Notes: generated by a model not told the origin, from the letters alone. A DNA stretch of 64,000 bases from Lentisphaerota bacterium (GCA_021413965.1 JAIOPI010000010.1:186001-250000), one strand, 5' to 3'; shown: positions 8,404-19,010, counted from the stretch's first letter. Numbers and translations are program-made.

Positions 8404-8809
8404 CCGTCACGGGCGCGTTGGTGGTGCCGGCGTACACGATGAGGATCTCCGCCGCGTTGGTGCCCGTGTTCCGGCCAAAGTGCCACGTATCCACCACCTC
8501 GATGATCGGATCGCCCGCCTTGAGCTGCAGCGTGTCGTTGCGCTCGGTGACCACGGTCAACTCCCCACTCAGCAGGACGCCTGCGTTGATGACCGGATGC
8601 TGATGCATCGGCAACGCCACTCCCGGCGGAATCGTGATGCGCATGATCGTGATCTCGGGCGCGCCGGCGGGATACGACGGCAGCGGCGCACCGTTCCAAC
8701 TGGCAGACGATTTGGCCAACTGAACCGAGGTGATACCGGCGGACTCTTCCGCCCGCACCGGCAAAACCAGACACAGTACGACACCCCAGACGGCCAGCCG
8801 TGGTTTCAT
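8381..8809 (-). CDS. Secreted cupin-domain protein
   Basis: This 142-residue protein begins with a short signal peptide ('MKPRLAVWGVVLCLVLPVRA', cleavage after ALA likely) and continues into a single small cupin barrel. The metal-site motif is visible as 'PPGVALPMHQHPVINAGVLL' with the following Glu in 'GELTVV'; the second cupin motif contains 'VVDTWHFGRN'. Secreted single-domain cupins of this type bind a metal and are of unknown enzymatic role. The start at ATG 8809 is fixed by the signal peptide; the frame is open further upstream but that sequence is not protein-like. The 3' end overlaps the ABC gene by 23 bp on the opposite strand. Confidence 0.8.
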   Translation of the reverse strand: MKPRLAVWGVVLCLVLPVRAEESAGITSVQLAKSSASWNGAPLPSYPAGAPEITIMRITIPPGVALPMHQHPVINAGVLLSGELTVVTERNDTLQLKAGDPIIEVVDTWHFGRNTGTNAAEILIVYAGTTNAPVTVKRSPRG

Positions 8810-8892
8810 ATATGCCGGAATGATAGACCCACCGCGCAGCCAGCACAACCCGGCCGTCACCGGCCCGCGAAGAGGTCGAACCCACCCGCCCC

Positions 8893-9567
8893 CTACCGCT
8901 CGCTCAGCGCGCCATAGACGGCTTCCGCAATGAGCAGGTGCCCGGCCTGGTTGGGATGGATCGCTTCGTCGCCGAAGACCCCGGCCCCCTGCTCCGCCAT
9001 CACCGCCTGAAAAAGCGCGTGCGTACGTACCAGGCGCGTGTGGTGCTTCACGCTCAGCCGCTCCACGGCGGATACATAGGCGGGCAGCAGGTCCAGAATC
9101 TGCCGGTGCCGCGGATCGGACGGCGGCCCACGATGCATGAAGAACGGTTGAACGAGCAGAAGCTGACACGCCGGCAGCGCCGCGCGCGTTTCCCCCAGCA
9201 GGCGGTCGAACTCCCGCTCATAAATCTCCGGCGTGACCGGCTCCACGCCCGGCGTCAGGTTGCTGGTCACGTCGTTGATCCCAATCTTGATCGACAGCCA
9301 GTCGGGCTTGAGATCCAGCACATCGCGCTGCCAGCGGTTGATCAGGCCGGACTGGGGAATGTGCGGCAGCCCGGACACGACACGGTCGCCATTGATGCCG
9401 CGGTTGTGAATCGTGACGCGCTTCTGCGGTTCGCGTATCAGAAGCAGGTCGGCGAAGAGTTTGACGTAGCCATTGCCCAGCGGCGGACAGTCCTCGCGAC
9501 GTCGCGCGTCGGTAATGCTGTCCCCGATGAAGACGATGGCCTGACCGGACTGGATTTGTATGCGCAT
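8893..9567 (-). CDS. SGNH/GDSL-type hydrolase
   Basis: This 224-residue SGNH-fold esterase/acetylhydrolase shows block I 'IVFIGDSITDARR' with the nucleophile Ser, block II Gly ('NRGINGDRV'), block III 'IKIGINDV' (Asn) and block V 'DEAIHPNQAGH' with the catalytic Asp and His. All four SGNH residues are present, so it should be active. No signal peptide is apparent, suggesting cytoplasmic action. Relatives remove acyl groups from carbohydrates or lipids; the substrate is not indicated. It is co-directional with the cupin gene (83 bp gap). Confidence 0.88.
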   Translation of the reverse strand: MRIQIQSGQAIVFIGDSITDARRREDCPPLGNGYVKLFADLLLIREPQKRVTIHNRGINGDRVVSGLPHIPQSGLINRWQRDVLDLKPDWLSIKIGINDVTSNLTPGVEPVTPEIYEREFDRLLGETRAALPACQLLLVQPFFMHRGPPSDPRHRQILDLLPAYVSAVERLSVKHHTRLVRTHALFQAVMAEQGAGVFGDEAIHPNQAGHLLIAEAVYGALSER

Positions 9568-9657
9568 GGTTGATACTCGCGAACGGACGCAAATTACATC
9601 AGAAAGCGGCGCGCCTGACGATGGGAAATCGGCGCCGCCAACAACCGCGCCTGGCTG

Positions 9658-11202
9658 CTAGCGCACGATCAGCAGGGGCGCGGCGCGGGGAGGGGGCGGT
9701 GGCGTGTCGACCAGCAGTTCCCAGATGCCGAAGTCGGGTCCCGTCAGGAAACGGCCCGACAGCTCCACGACCTGGGTGGTGCCGGTCCAGGCGAGCGTGA
9801 GGTCGGACAACTGCGGGGTCATGTCGAACCAATTGCTCGGCGACTGCATCCACACCTGGAACTGGACATACCGGCTCCGGGGCAGGTTGAGCGCCCCGGG
9901 GTTGGTCATCGGCGGGATCATCGCCCAATCCGGCGCGTCGGACATCTCGGCGTTGCCCGAGCGCGCCAGGATACGGAGCCGCGAGACGGCGCTGTTGTTC
10001 GAGGGGATTCTGGCATGCCAGTCGATGGTGGTGAAGACGGGGGCCGGGGTCTGGGTGTCCACAATACGGGAGGTGTAGACGCCGTTCGTGGCGTAGGTGC
10101 CCCAGAGCAGTTCCACGCCGGGTAGGACGTTCGTGGCGATGACGTCGCTGCGCGCGCTCCAGGTGTCGCTGGTGACGGTTTGCAGGGTTGGCGCGCTGCT
10201 CAAGGGAATGACGTAGGCCCCCACATGGTCGAGCGGATTGGTCCCGCGCCATTCGGCCAGGTTCCCGTAATTGACGGCCGAATCCATCAGGTAGGTCACG
10301 GCGTAGCTGCGCTCCGGATCGATTTCCATGCGGGCCGGATAGCCCATGTAAGCCGGGGTGGAGGCGGGCAGCGTGAGACTGTTCTCCCCCGAACCGGTCT
10401 TCAGCCGCACCGCGGAGCCGGGGACCGTGTCCGCGGTTACGACCCCATTGGACACCAGCGCTTCGGCGATGAAAGCGTGGTTGATGCGGAGCATGCCGCC
10501 GCTGCCCGGCATGAAGTACGCCCAGACCGCCCCGCTGGGGATCCGGATATGACCGCCGCCTTCGGCATTCCGGCCACGGATGACCACACGCACCGCGCAC
10601 CCGCGGTAGCGATCCTTGGCGGACGAGAGGCGATTCGAGTTGCCGATCTGGTCCGTCACACGCCAGTTGACGTTGTACTGCCCCACCAGCTGAATCACGG
10701 AATCGCGGGCGGTGTTGGTCAGCACCGTCGTGCGAACGGTATGATCGTGCTGGCCTTCCCCTTCGGCGAAGTTCGATTCCTCCCATCGATCGTTCTCCAT
10801 GGCCAGGGAGAAGAACTGGTCAGGAGCCGTGGCCGGGAATGACAGCGCGCGGGTCCCGCTCAGCAGGTTGGTATCCACGAAGTACCCGGAAAGGGCGGGT
10901 CCCCAGCGATCAATCGCAGGTAATTGCGCCTCGGCCTCCCGGGCAAGGCCGCACGGCGAAACGGTCAGCGTGTCGATGCCCACCCGGTAGCCGCGACTGG
11001 AGGGATTCCTGTCGATCACGCGAAACGTGAAGGTGTGCGGGCCGGGCGAGAGTTCGATCGTGCCAAGGCTGACGCTGACGACCTGCGTGTCGCCCGGACG
11101 AAACGCGTCGAATGATGGAGGATCTCCAGCCGCTGCCGTTGCGGCAAAGCCGCATCCGGCGAGGAGAAGCAACCGCCATCGGGTAGACCGTTCCATGCGC
11201 AT
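9658..11202 (-). CDS. Secreted protein of unknown function
   Basis: This 514-residue protein has a clear signal peptide ('RWRLLLLAGCGFAATAAAGD'). After it, 'SPGPHTFTFRVIDRNPSSRG' and 'YRVGIDTLTVSPCG' resemble the strand pattern of carbohydrate-binding-type beta sandwiches. The C-terminal part ('RYVQFQVWMQSPSNWFDMTP' and 'PQLSDLTLAWTG') also looks like a beta-sandwich appendage. I recognise no catalytic motif or named family. It ends in a proline run ('DTPPPPPRAAPLLIVR') without a sorting signal. A purine-rich AGAGGA precedes ATG 11202. It is probably an extracytoplasmic protein; neighbours give no functional hint. Confidence 0.6.
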   Translation of the reverse strand: MRMERSTRWRLLLLAGCGFAATAAAGDPPSFDAFRPGDTQVVSVSLGTIELSPGPHTFTFRVIDRNPSSRGYRVGIDTLTVSPCGLAREAEAQLPAIDRWGPALSGYFVDTNLLSGTRALSFPATAPDQFFSLAMENDRWEESNFAEGEGQHDHTVRTTVLTNTARDSVIQLVGQYNVNWRVTDQIGNSNRLSSAKDRYRGCAVRVVIRGRNAEGGGHIRIPSGAVWAYFMPGSGGMLRINHAFIAEALVSNGVVTADTVPGSAVRLKTGSGENSLTLPASTPAYMGYPARMEIDPERSYAVTYLMDSAVNYGNLAEWRGTNPLDHVGAYVIPLSSAPTLQTVTSDTWSARSDVIATNVLPGVELLWGTYATNGVYTSRIVDTQTPAPVFTTIDWHARIPSNNSAVSRLRILARSGNAEMSDAPDWAMIPPMTNPGALNLPRSRYVQFQVWMQSPSNWFDMTPQLSDLTLAWTGTTQVVELSGRFLTGPDFGIWELLVDTPPPPPRAAPLLIVR

Positions 11203-11263
11203 GGTCCTCTTCCGACGGGACGACGCCCGGGCAACCCGCGGGTCACGTGAAGCGCCTGACCGT

Positions 11264-11719
11264 TCAAGCGCCGTCCGGGACGGCGGTCTCCACCAGCTGA
11301 GCCAGGAGGGTGAGAGACTCCTGCCAGCCGAGGTAGCAGGCTTCCGGCGGGATGGGCGCCGGGATGCCTTCCTGCACGATGTTCAGCTCCGTGCCGCAGT
11401 CGACCGGGCGCAGGGAAATGGTCGTGTGCATGACGCCGGGCAGATTCGCATCGTCGAACGCATCCGTATGGCAGATGCGCTCATGGGGGATCAGTTCCAG
11501 GTACTCGCCGCCGAACGTGTGCCCGTGCCCGGTCGCAAAGTTCGTGAAGGACATTTTGTAGCGGCCGCCCACGCGCGCGTCCACGTGGTGCACCGTGCCG
11601 GTGAAGCCGTTCGGCGGCAGCCATTTGACCATTGCGTCGGCATCGAGAAAGGCCCGGTAGACACGCTCCGGTGGCGCACGCAGCACGCGGTGCAGGCGAA
11701 TGGTATGCGTTGGCATCAT
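11264..11719 (-). CDS. SRPBCC (AHSA1-like) domain protein
   Basis: This 151-residue START/SRPBCC-fold protein of the AHSA1 group has 'VLRAPPERVYRAFLDADAMV' then 'KWLPPNGFTG' at the N-terminus, 'GGRYKMSFTNFATG' in the middle and 'CYLGWQESLTLLAQLVE' as the long C-terminal helix. The fold binds hydrophobic ligands or chaperones partners; activity is unknown. GGAG lies about 8 bases before ATG 11719. It follows the oxidase operon on the same strand with a 44-bp gap, so it may be the last gene of that transcript, but nothing in the sequence links it to respiration. Confidence 0.85.
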   Translation of the reverse strand: MMPTHTIRLHRVLRAPPERVYRAFLDADAMVKWLPPNGFTGTVHHVDARVGGRYKMSFTNFATGHGHTFGGEYLELIPHERICHTDAFDDANLPGVMHTTISLRPVDCGTELNIVQEGIPAPIPPEACYLGWQESLTLLAQLVETAVPDGA

Positions 11720-11763
11720 GACAGTGGCTCCTTTCGCCTACCGCGACGGCTCACCACCGCGCC

Positions 11764-12072
11764 TTACATCGGCAGCGGGGGCGGCAAGGGAATCCAGGCC
11801 CGGGTCATGGTGTCGCTCAGCGTGAAGGCGATGAGGATGACGAGCCAGACGAAACCGGCGCCGGCGAACACCCAGATCAGCTTGTTGCTGTAGCGAACAT
11901 GCATGAAGTATAGGATCACGAGCGTGGCCTTGCAAACCGCAATGGTGATGGCCACGAACGTATTCAGGAACCCGAGATCGTAGAACGACACCGTGACGGT
12001 AATGGCCGTGAGCACCATCAGGGCGCCGAAAATTCCCAGGTACAGGCGGACCGGTACGATGTGATGCTTCAT
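11764..12072 (-). CDS. ctaF: Cytochrome c oxidase subunit IV (caa3-type)
   Basis: This 102-residue, three-helix membrane protein of the bacterial COX IV/CtaF family has '[20 protein letters not shown]', '[20 protein letters not shown]' and '[20 protein letters not shown]'. The '[11 protein letters not shown]' segment is highly typical. It is a small structural subunit of the caa3 complex in the inner membrane. Its ATG overlaps the stop of the subunit III gene (ATGA), so it is translationally coupled and last in the oxidase block. Confidence 0.9.
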   Translation of the reverse strand: MKHHIVPVRLYLGIFGALMVLTAITVTVSFYDLGFLNTFVAITIAVCKATLVILYFMHVRYSNKLIWVFAGAGFVWLVILIAFTLSDTMTRAWIPLPPPLPM

Positions 12073-12714
12073 CCGTGCCTCCCAATGAGGTAGAGCAGCG
12101 GGAACAGGAAAATCCAGACGATGTCCACGAAGTGCCAGTAGAGCCCCACCATTTCCACCGGCGTAAAGAACTCCGCGGAGAAGCGGTTCTTCGAGGCCAG
12201 GCGAATGAGCCAGAGCAAAAGCCCCGCGCCAATGATCATGTGGACGGCATGCAGCCCGGTCATGAGGAAGTAGTAGCCAAAGAAGAGCTGAATGGGCCCC
12301 ACGGGATCACCGGCCCCGTGCCACTGGAAGTGCGCACCGGGAATCAGGTGATCGTGGAACTTGTGGCTGTACTCCACGACCTTCACCCCGAGGAACGTGC
12401 CGCCCAGCAGCAACGTCAGCCACAGGTAACCGATGATCCGGGCGCGCCGCCCCTCCTGGGCGGCATGGACCGCCATGGCCATGGTCAAGCTGCTGACGAT
12501 CAGGACGACGGTGTTGAATGCGCCCAGCGTGATGTCCAGGTGGTGGCTGCCCGCGACAAACAGATCCGGATACTTGGTGCGGTACACCACGTAGCCCAGG
12601 AACAGCCCGCCGAACATCATCACTTCCGTGATGAGAAACGTCCACATCCCGAGGCGGGCGGATTCATACTGCTGCTCAAGCGAATCGAAATGATGCGCGA
12701 GCGGTCCGTGGGAA

Positions 12715-12722
<8 letters not shown>
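12069..12722 (-). CDS. ctaE: Cytochrome c oxidase subunit III
   Basis: This 217-residue subunit III has seven predicted helices or slightly fewer. Family landmarks are '[20 protein letters not shown]' (start of helix I-II), '[20 protein letters not shown]' and the C-terminal '[20 protein letters not shown]'. The start at ATG 12722 has GAGGG 8 bases upstream; an in-frame ATG lies 6 bases earlier at 12728. The open frame extends further upstream, but that part lies inside the subunit I gene and is not protein-like. The gene overlaps subunit I by a few bases and subunit IV by 4 bases. It stabilises the proton-pumping core of the caa3 oxidase. Confidence 0.92.
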
Positions 12723-14321
<1,599 letters not shown>

Positions 14322-14325
<4 letters not shown>

Positions 14326-15287
14326 TTGGTCTGCCCCCCCGTCGTCCCCTCCGCCGACTGGATTGACCGGATATAGGCAATGAGCTGCAGGATCTGTTCC
14401 TCGTTCAACTGCCCCGCGAAGGTGGGCATGACGGGTTGGAACCCCTTCACCAGCTTGGCCTGTGGCTTGAGAATGGATTCGCGAACGTACGACTCATCGG
14501 CGACGACGACCTGCCCATTGGAGAGTTCAACAGGCTTGCCGAAGACGCCGCGCATCAACGGGCCCTGGGCGCCCGTACGGCCGTCATGGCAGGTCACGCA
14601 GGCCCGCTCCGTGAAGAGCCGGGTGCCGGCTTCCACCATGGTTTCCTTGCGGCCAACGGACTGGCCGGCCAACCACTCCTCATACGCCGCGGGCGACATG
14701 ACGATGACCTTGCCCACCATGGCGCTGTGCGAGGTGCCGCAGTACTGCGTGCAGAACAGGTGATAGACGCCTTCCTTGGTGGCCTCAAACCAGATGGTGG
14801 AGTAGCGGCCGGGCACGACGTCCATCTTCACGCGGAACGCGGGGATGTAGAAGCTGTGGATCACATCCTCCGAGGTCATGATGAGCTGGAACTTGGTGCC
14901 GATCGGGATATGGAACTGGTTGATCTCGCGGCGCCCATCGGGGTGCTGGATCTTCCACATCCACTGTTTGCCGACCACATAAATGGGGACGGCGTCGGGC
15001 GGGCGCGTGATCATCCCGAGGAACATCCGTGTCCCCCAGTAGAAGGTGCCCAGGGCAATGATCAGGGGAATGATCGTCCAGAGCATCTCCAGCTTGAGAT
15101 TCCCCTCGATCTGGACGGGCTGCTCGTCCACGTGGCGGCGGCGATAGCGGACCGCGAAATAGATGCAGGTCAGCCCGATGCCCAGCGTGAAAAAAATGGT
15201 CAACCCGATCAGGAACCAGATCAACGAATCCAGCGGCCCCGCCACGGTGGATGCACTTTCCGGAAAAAAGTTGAAGAGCTTGTTCAC
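14322..15287 (-). CDS. ctaC: Cytochrome c oxidase subunit II with fused cytochrome c (caa3-type)
   Basis: This 321-residue protein has two N-terminal helices (about 20-45 and 68-90), a CuA cupredoxin domain and a C-terminal cytochrome c domain. CuA ligands are His144, Cys179, Cys183, His187 and Met190 ('[12 protein letters not shown]'). The haem motif CVTCH is at 230-234, with a likely axial Met in '[13 protein letters not shown]'. The fused haem defines a caa3-type oxidase that takes electrons without a separate soluble cytochrome. The start is a GTG that overlaps the SCO stop (GTGA), with GGGAG 7 bases upstream. No signal peptide beyond the first helix is needed. Confidence 0.95.
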
Positions 15288-16120
15288 GACGATACTCCCG
15301 CTTGGGCCACACGGCGCTCACCGCGCAGGGTCCGGACCATGAAGGTGGCCAGCGCGAGCACGGTGAGCAGGGCGGCGGCGCGCAGCCCCCGCATGATCGC
15401 GACCCCGTATTTGCCGGTCACCGGATCGTAATGGAAGCACCAGAGCAACACCTGGTCCACCGGCGTTCCAATGCGCCGCTCGGAGGCATCCACCAGGCCC
15501 AGGCGCAGGTCCCGACCGGAGTATTCGATCCCGTAAAAATATTTGGAGAGCACGCCGGCCGGCGTGGCCACCATGATCCCGCTGGCGTGCGCATACGTGC
15601 CGGACTCGGGGTCGAATTGATAGTGAAACCCGACCGCCTGCGTCAGCCGGCGAATGGCCTCCGGCTTGCCCGTCAGAAAATGCCATCCGGCGGCCGCGCC
15701 TTCGCGGCGGTACTCCTTGACGTAGGACGCCTTCTTGGCCGCCGCCAACTCGGGCGTCTCGTCCGGATTGATGCTCACCGTGACGACGTCGTAGTCCTCG
15801 CCCATCTTCAGATCCACCACGTTCAGCGCCTTGACGAGCCCGTTGAGGACCATGGTGCAGAGCATCGGGCACTTGTAATAGGCCATCACGAGCACAACCG
15901 GCTTCTCGCCGAAGAAGGACCCCAGGCGCACCGTACGATTCGCTTCGTCCTGAAACTCAAGTTCCAGGGGAAGCTGGGCACCAAGCTGCTGCTCGATGCG
16001 GGCCTCGGACAGGATGTTGGTCCCGGGCTCGGCGGCGCGCGCCATGGAGGCGGCTCCCACCAAGCCGGCGATGGCCCCGGCCGTCACCCAGGCCGACCAC
16101 GATGCGGCGTGAACGGTCAT
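15284..16120 (-). CDS. SCO1/SenC family copper chaperone
   Basis: This 278-residue thioredoxin-fold protein of the SCO family is exported by the N-terminal segment 'AGAIAGLVGAASMARA'. The copper ligands are Cys84 and Cys88 in 'YYKCPMLCTMVLNG', and the third ligand His lies in 'GTYAHASGI'. A C-terminal hydrophobic helix ('ALLTVLALATFMVRTLRG') may anchor it in the membrane. SCO proteins deliver copper to the CuA site of subunit II, whose gene overlaps this one. The start at ATG 16120 has GGAGG 7 bases upstream; the ATG is coupled to the previous stop (ATGA). Confidence 0.92.
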   Translation of the reverse strand: MTVHAASWSAWVTAGAIAGLVGAASMARAAEPGTNILSEARIEQQLGAQLPLELEFQDEANRTVRLGSFFGEKPVVLVMAYYKCPMLCTMVLNGLVKALNVVDLKMGEDYDVVTVSINPDETPELAAAKKASYVKEYRREGAAAGWHFLTGKPEAIRRLTQAVGFHYQFDPESGTYAHASGIMVATPAGVLSKYFYGIEYSGRDLRLGLVDASERRIGTPVDQVLLWCFHYDPVTGKYGVAIMRGLRAAALLTVLALATFMVRTLRGERRVAQAGVSS

Positions 16121-16620
16121 GGTGCGCCTCCGGACGGCGCCGCCGCCGCGGCCGCGGGCGCATTGGAGGCGCCAGCATCCGCCACCGCGCTGACGATGTT
16201 GGTGTCGGCGGGCACCGCCGCCGGCCAAACCGGCAGGCCGCGCTCGGCGACGATCGCCATGGCGCGCGCGATGGGAATGTGTGCGATCCCGGCGTCCTTC
16301 TGCACCCACTGGTAGCCCTGGAGCAGCCCGTCTTCGTACGCGTGCAGTTGGGTCAGTTCCTTGACGGCGTTCACACGCAGGCGCGGCGCGGGCGGGATGG
16401 GCTGCTGCTCGGTCAGTTCCGAGACCGGCGGGCGCTCACGGGCGATGGAGCGCTGGTAGTGGTTGAACAGCCAGCGCATGTACACGAACGAGAAGACGAC
16501 GACGGCCGTGAGGATGATCCCGCCGTACATGATCGCGCGCGTGTTGGCGTCGCGGATTTCGTACCCGGGCGTCTTGGCCGGCCCCTGATTGCCCGGAGCC
16601 GGATGATGCGGATCAGCCAT
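16117..16620 (-). CDS. Single-pass membrane protein of the ACIII-caa3 operon
   Basis: This 167-residue protein has one hydrophobic helix near residues 30-50 ('AIMYGGIILTAVVVFSFVYM') and a soluble part with 'RLRVNAVKELTQLHAYEDGL' and 'LQGYQWVQKDAGIAHIPIAR' followed by 'AMAIVAERGLPVWP', ending in an Ala/Ser-rich tail. The 'GYQWVQKDAGIAHIPIARAM' pattern recurs in proteins of this operon position in other bacteria, usually annotated as hypothetical. It may correspond in role to the small monotopic subunit ActG of some alternative complex III enzymes; that is inference from size, topology and position only. The start overlaps the actF stop by 8 bases and its stop is coupled to the SCO gene. Confidence 0.75.
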   Translation of the reverse strand: MADPHHPAPGNQGPAKTPGYEIRDANTRAIMYGGIILTAVVVFSFVYMRWLFNHYQRSIARERPPVSELTEQQPIPPAPRLRVNAVKELTQLHAYEDGLLQGYQWVQKDAGIAHIPIARAMAIVAERGLPVWPAAVPADTNIVSAVADAGASNAPAAAAAAPSGGAP

Positions 16621-17797
16621 GGTGATCCCCTCCCCCCGTGGCGTCGCGCGTGAGCCGCACCGGCAGCAGTGGCGCCGAGGCGAGCGACCGCAGATACACG
16701 GCAAACCAGATGCCGCCGATGCCCGCCATCGCCACCACGTCCAACACCCGCAGGCGCAGCGTGTCCGTGAAGGCAGGCACGATCAGCCAGTACAGGTCGA
16801 TGTAGCGCATGACGAGGATGAAGATCGCCACGCCCGCCAGCCGATTCAGGTTGCGCTTACGATCGCGCGACAGCAGCAGCAGAAACGGGAGGCCGAACTG
16901 CATGCCGAGCAGCCCGAGGCCGACCCACTGCCAGCCGCCGTGGAGGCGCACGTAGTACCAGGGCGTTTCCTCGGGCAGGTGGCCGGACCAGATGATCAGG
17001 AACTGCGACAGCGAGACGTAGGTCCAGAACATGGTGAAGGCCAGCATCAGGTTGCCGAGGTCGCCGATGGTCTCGGGCTTCATGAAGGCCGCATGCGGCC
17101 CCTTGGGTCCGACGCGCGACAGCACGACCGTGCTCAGCGTCAGCGCCGCGAGCGCACCACCGGCGGCGTAGATCACGCCGTAAATCGTGGAGAACCAGTG
17201 CGGCTCCAGGGACATGCCCCAATCGAAGGCGGCGAAGGTCACGGTCAGCGAATAGATAACCAGCGCGGGGGCTGACAGGCGGCGGGTGCGCGCTTCGATC
17301 GCCGGATCATCACCGGCGTCCAGCTTGCGCGACCACCGGATGACCAGGCGCGAAATGATGATCCAGACGGCAAAGTACACGGCGGTGCGGATGGCGAAGG
17401 CCGTCGGGTTGAGGTACGCGACCTTCATCTGAATCAGCTCGTCGTGGGCCACGACCTCCGGATCCGCCCAGGGGTAGAGCGCCTTGAGCTGCATCAGAAT
17501 GGGAATGAACAGCACCGCCATCAGCGGCAACGTGCTGGCCCCCGCTTCAAGGAAGCGGCGGATGGCCAGGCCCCAGCGGCCGCCGGACACATACTGCAAC
17601 AGGAGCAGCGAGAAGCAGCCGAGCGCCACCGCCGTCCAGTACAGGTAGGCCAGCAGGTAGGCTTCCATGGCGGCCTCGCGCTGGCTCAAACCCAGCCCGA
17701 GGCAAATGGCCAGCCCGGCCACGCCCAGCCCGAGCGCCAGCCGCCGACCGCCACTGAATTGATTCTGGTTGTTGCCGCTATTACTCATGGTGTCCAT
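16613..17797 (-). CDS. actF: Alternative complex III subunit ActF
   Basis: This 394-residue polytopic membrane protein of the ActF family (quinol:cytochrome c oxidoreductase membrane subunit) has about ten hydrophobic segments. Family landmarks are 'MAVLFIPILMQLKALYPWAD', 'LNPTAFAIRTAVYFAVWIII', 'FAAFDWGMSLEPHWFSTIYG' and 'LMLAFTMFWTYVSLSQFLII'. ActF is structurally related to ActC but has no quinol site in known complexes. ATG 17797 and ATG 17788 are both possible; the gene overlaps the end of actE either way. It sits in the inner membrane core of ACIII. Confidence 0.93.
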   Translation of the reverse strand: MDTMSNSGNNQNQFSGGRRLALGLGVAGLAICLGLGLSQREAAMEAYLLAYLYWTAVALGCFSLLLLQYVSGGRWGLAIRRFLEAGASTLPLMAVLFIPILMQLKALYPWADPEVVAHDELIQMKVAYLNPTAFAIRTAVYFAVWIIISRLVIRWSRKLDAGDDPAIEARTRRLSAPALVIYSLTVTFAAFDWGMSLEPHWFSTIYGVIYAAGGALAALTLSTVVLSRVGPKGPHAAFMKPETIGDLGNLMLAFTMFWTYVSLSQFLIIWSGHLPEETPWYYVRLHGGWQWVGLGLLGMQFGLPFLLLLSRDRKRNLNRLAGVAIFILVMRYIDLYWLIVPAFTDTLRLRVLDVVAMAGIGGIWFAVYLRSLASAPLLPVRLTRDATGGGDHHG

Positions 17798-18437
17798 GGT
17801 TACTGGCATCCGCCGTGGTCTCGACCGGCGCAACCGCGGGAGGCGCCAGCAAGGGCGCACGGTCCTCCTCGGGCAGGGCCGCGATGTCGGCATACTGACT
17901 CAGCTGCAGGGTACGAATGTAGGCGACAATGGCCCAGCGGTCCTCCACCGGGACCTGCGCCGCGTAGTCGGGCATGTTGCCGAAGCCCCGCGTGATGACA
18001 TCGAAGTAGTAGCCCACCGGCTGTCCGCGCAGCTGGGCATCGTGATACGAGCGCGGCGGAAAATAGCCCCGCTGGACGACCATGCCCTCGCCCGTGCCCG
18101 CGCGGCCGTGGCAGGGCGTGCAGTAAATGCCAAAGCGCTCCTGCCCGCGCTGCAGCAAGGCCATGTCGACGGCAACCGGCAGGTTGGTGACGAACTGCCC
18201 GTTCTCCTTGCCCGTGAACCACGGCGTATCGAGCGTCAGGTGACCGCGCGCCACGGAGTGCTCCACCAGCGGGCGCGATGCGGCGCCGTCGGCGAAGAAA
18301 CGATTGGCGGCAAGCGGCTTCAGCTTGGGCTGGTCGCGCATGTCCTGGCGGCAGCCGCCGGCGGCCAACAGCAAGGCCAACAGCATGCCGCGCGTCCACA
18401 CGCGGCGACGGGCTATGTTCTGGATCGGGCGCACCAT
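17781..18437 (-). CDS. actE: Alternative complex III cytochrome c subunit ActE (lipoprotein)
   Basis: This 218-residue monohaem cytochrome c begins with a lipoprotein signal peptide ending in 'LLAAGGC' (Cys29). The haem motif is CTPCH at 106-110, and the probable axial Met lies in 'ITRGFGNMPDYAAQVPVEDR'. 'DRWAIVAYIRTLQLSQ' is the C-terminal helix typical of ActE. It takes electrons from ActA and hands them on, here most likely to the cytochrome domain of CtaC. A strong GAGGAG precedes ATG 18437 by 5 bases. It overlaps actF by 17 bases. Confidence 0.94.
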   Translation of the reverse strand: MVRPIQNIARRRVWTRGMLLALLLAAGGCRQDMRDQPKLKPLAANRFFADGAASRPLVEHSVARGHLTLDTPWFTGKENGQFVTNLPVAVDMALLQRGQERFGIYCTPCHGRAGTGEGMVVQRGYFPPRSYHDAQLRGQPVGYYFDVITRGFGNMPDYAAQVPVEDRWAIVAYIRTLQLSQYADIAALPEEDRAPLLAPPAVAPVETTADASNHGHHE

Positions 18438-18445
18438 GCGACTCC

Positions 18446-18991
18446 TCAACACGCTTCCACGTCGTACACGCCCAGCGCGCCGGTCTGCTCCAGCACGCGA
18501 CGCGATTGCGACGCGTCGAACTTCGGGTCCCGGGACTTGATGCAAAGGAAGAAACGGTCCTGCGACGCGCGCTTGAACGCCGGCACGGCAAACAGCGGCT
18601 GGTACGGCTTCGGGAGCCCGTTGAGCGCCAGCATGCCCAGTACGGCCGTGAGGGCGGCAAACAGGATCGTGCACTCGAAGGTGATGGGGATGAACGAGGG
18701 CCAGCTGTTGAACGGACGGCCGCCAATGTTCAGGGGGTAATGGATCACGCAGGCGAAGTACTGCATGAAGAACCCGGCGAGCCCGCCCGTCAAGCCGCCG
18801 CAGAAAATCAGTTTCGGCAGCGCGCGGGGGGGCGCGCCGACCGCCTCGTCCAGCCCGTGCACCGGGAACGGCGCATAGGCGTCGAGCTTGCTGTAGCCGG
18901 CCGCCCGCACCTGCCTGGCCGCCGCCAGGACCGCACTCGTCGTGTCGAACTCCGCCACGATGCCGTAAAGTTGTTTGGCTTCCGCTTTCAT
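18446..18991 (-). CDS. actD: Alternative complex III subunit ActD (DUF3341)
   Basis: This 181-residue DUF3341 protein has an N-terminal soluble alpha/beta part ('YGIVAEFDTTSAVLAAARQV', 'YAPFPVHGLDEAVG') followed by two transmembrane helices ('LIFCGGLTGGLAGFFMQYFA' and 'FIPITFECTILFAALTAVLG'). It ends with a ferredoxin-like tail that includes 'FFLCIKSRDPKFD'. This is the standard ActD layout; it is a peripheral/membrane structural subunit of ACIII. It lies 8 bases before actE and 19 bases after actC on the same transcript. Confidence 0.94.
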   Translation of the reverse strand: MKAEAKQLYGIVAEFDTTSAVLAAARQVRAAGYSKLDAYAPFPVHGLDEAVGAPPRALPKLIFCGGLTGGLAGFFMQYFACVIHYPLNIGGRPFNSWPSFIPITFECTILFAALTAVLGMLALNGLPKPYQPLFAVPAFKRASQDRFFLCIKSRDPKFDASQSRRVLEQTGALGVYDVEAC

Positions 18992-19010
18992 CCGCGTACC
19001 CGCGCGCCCG

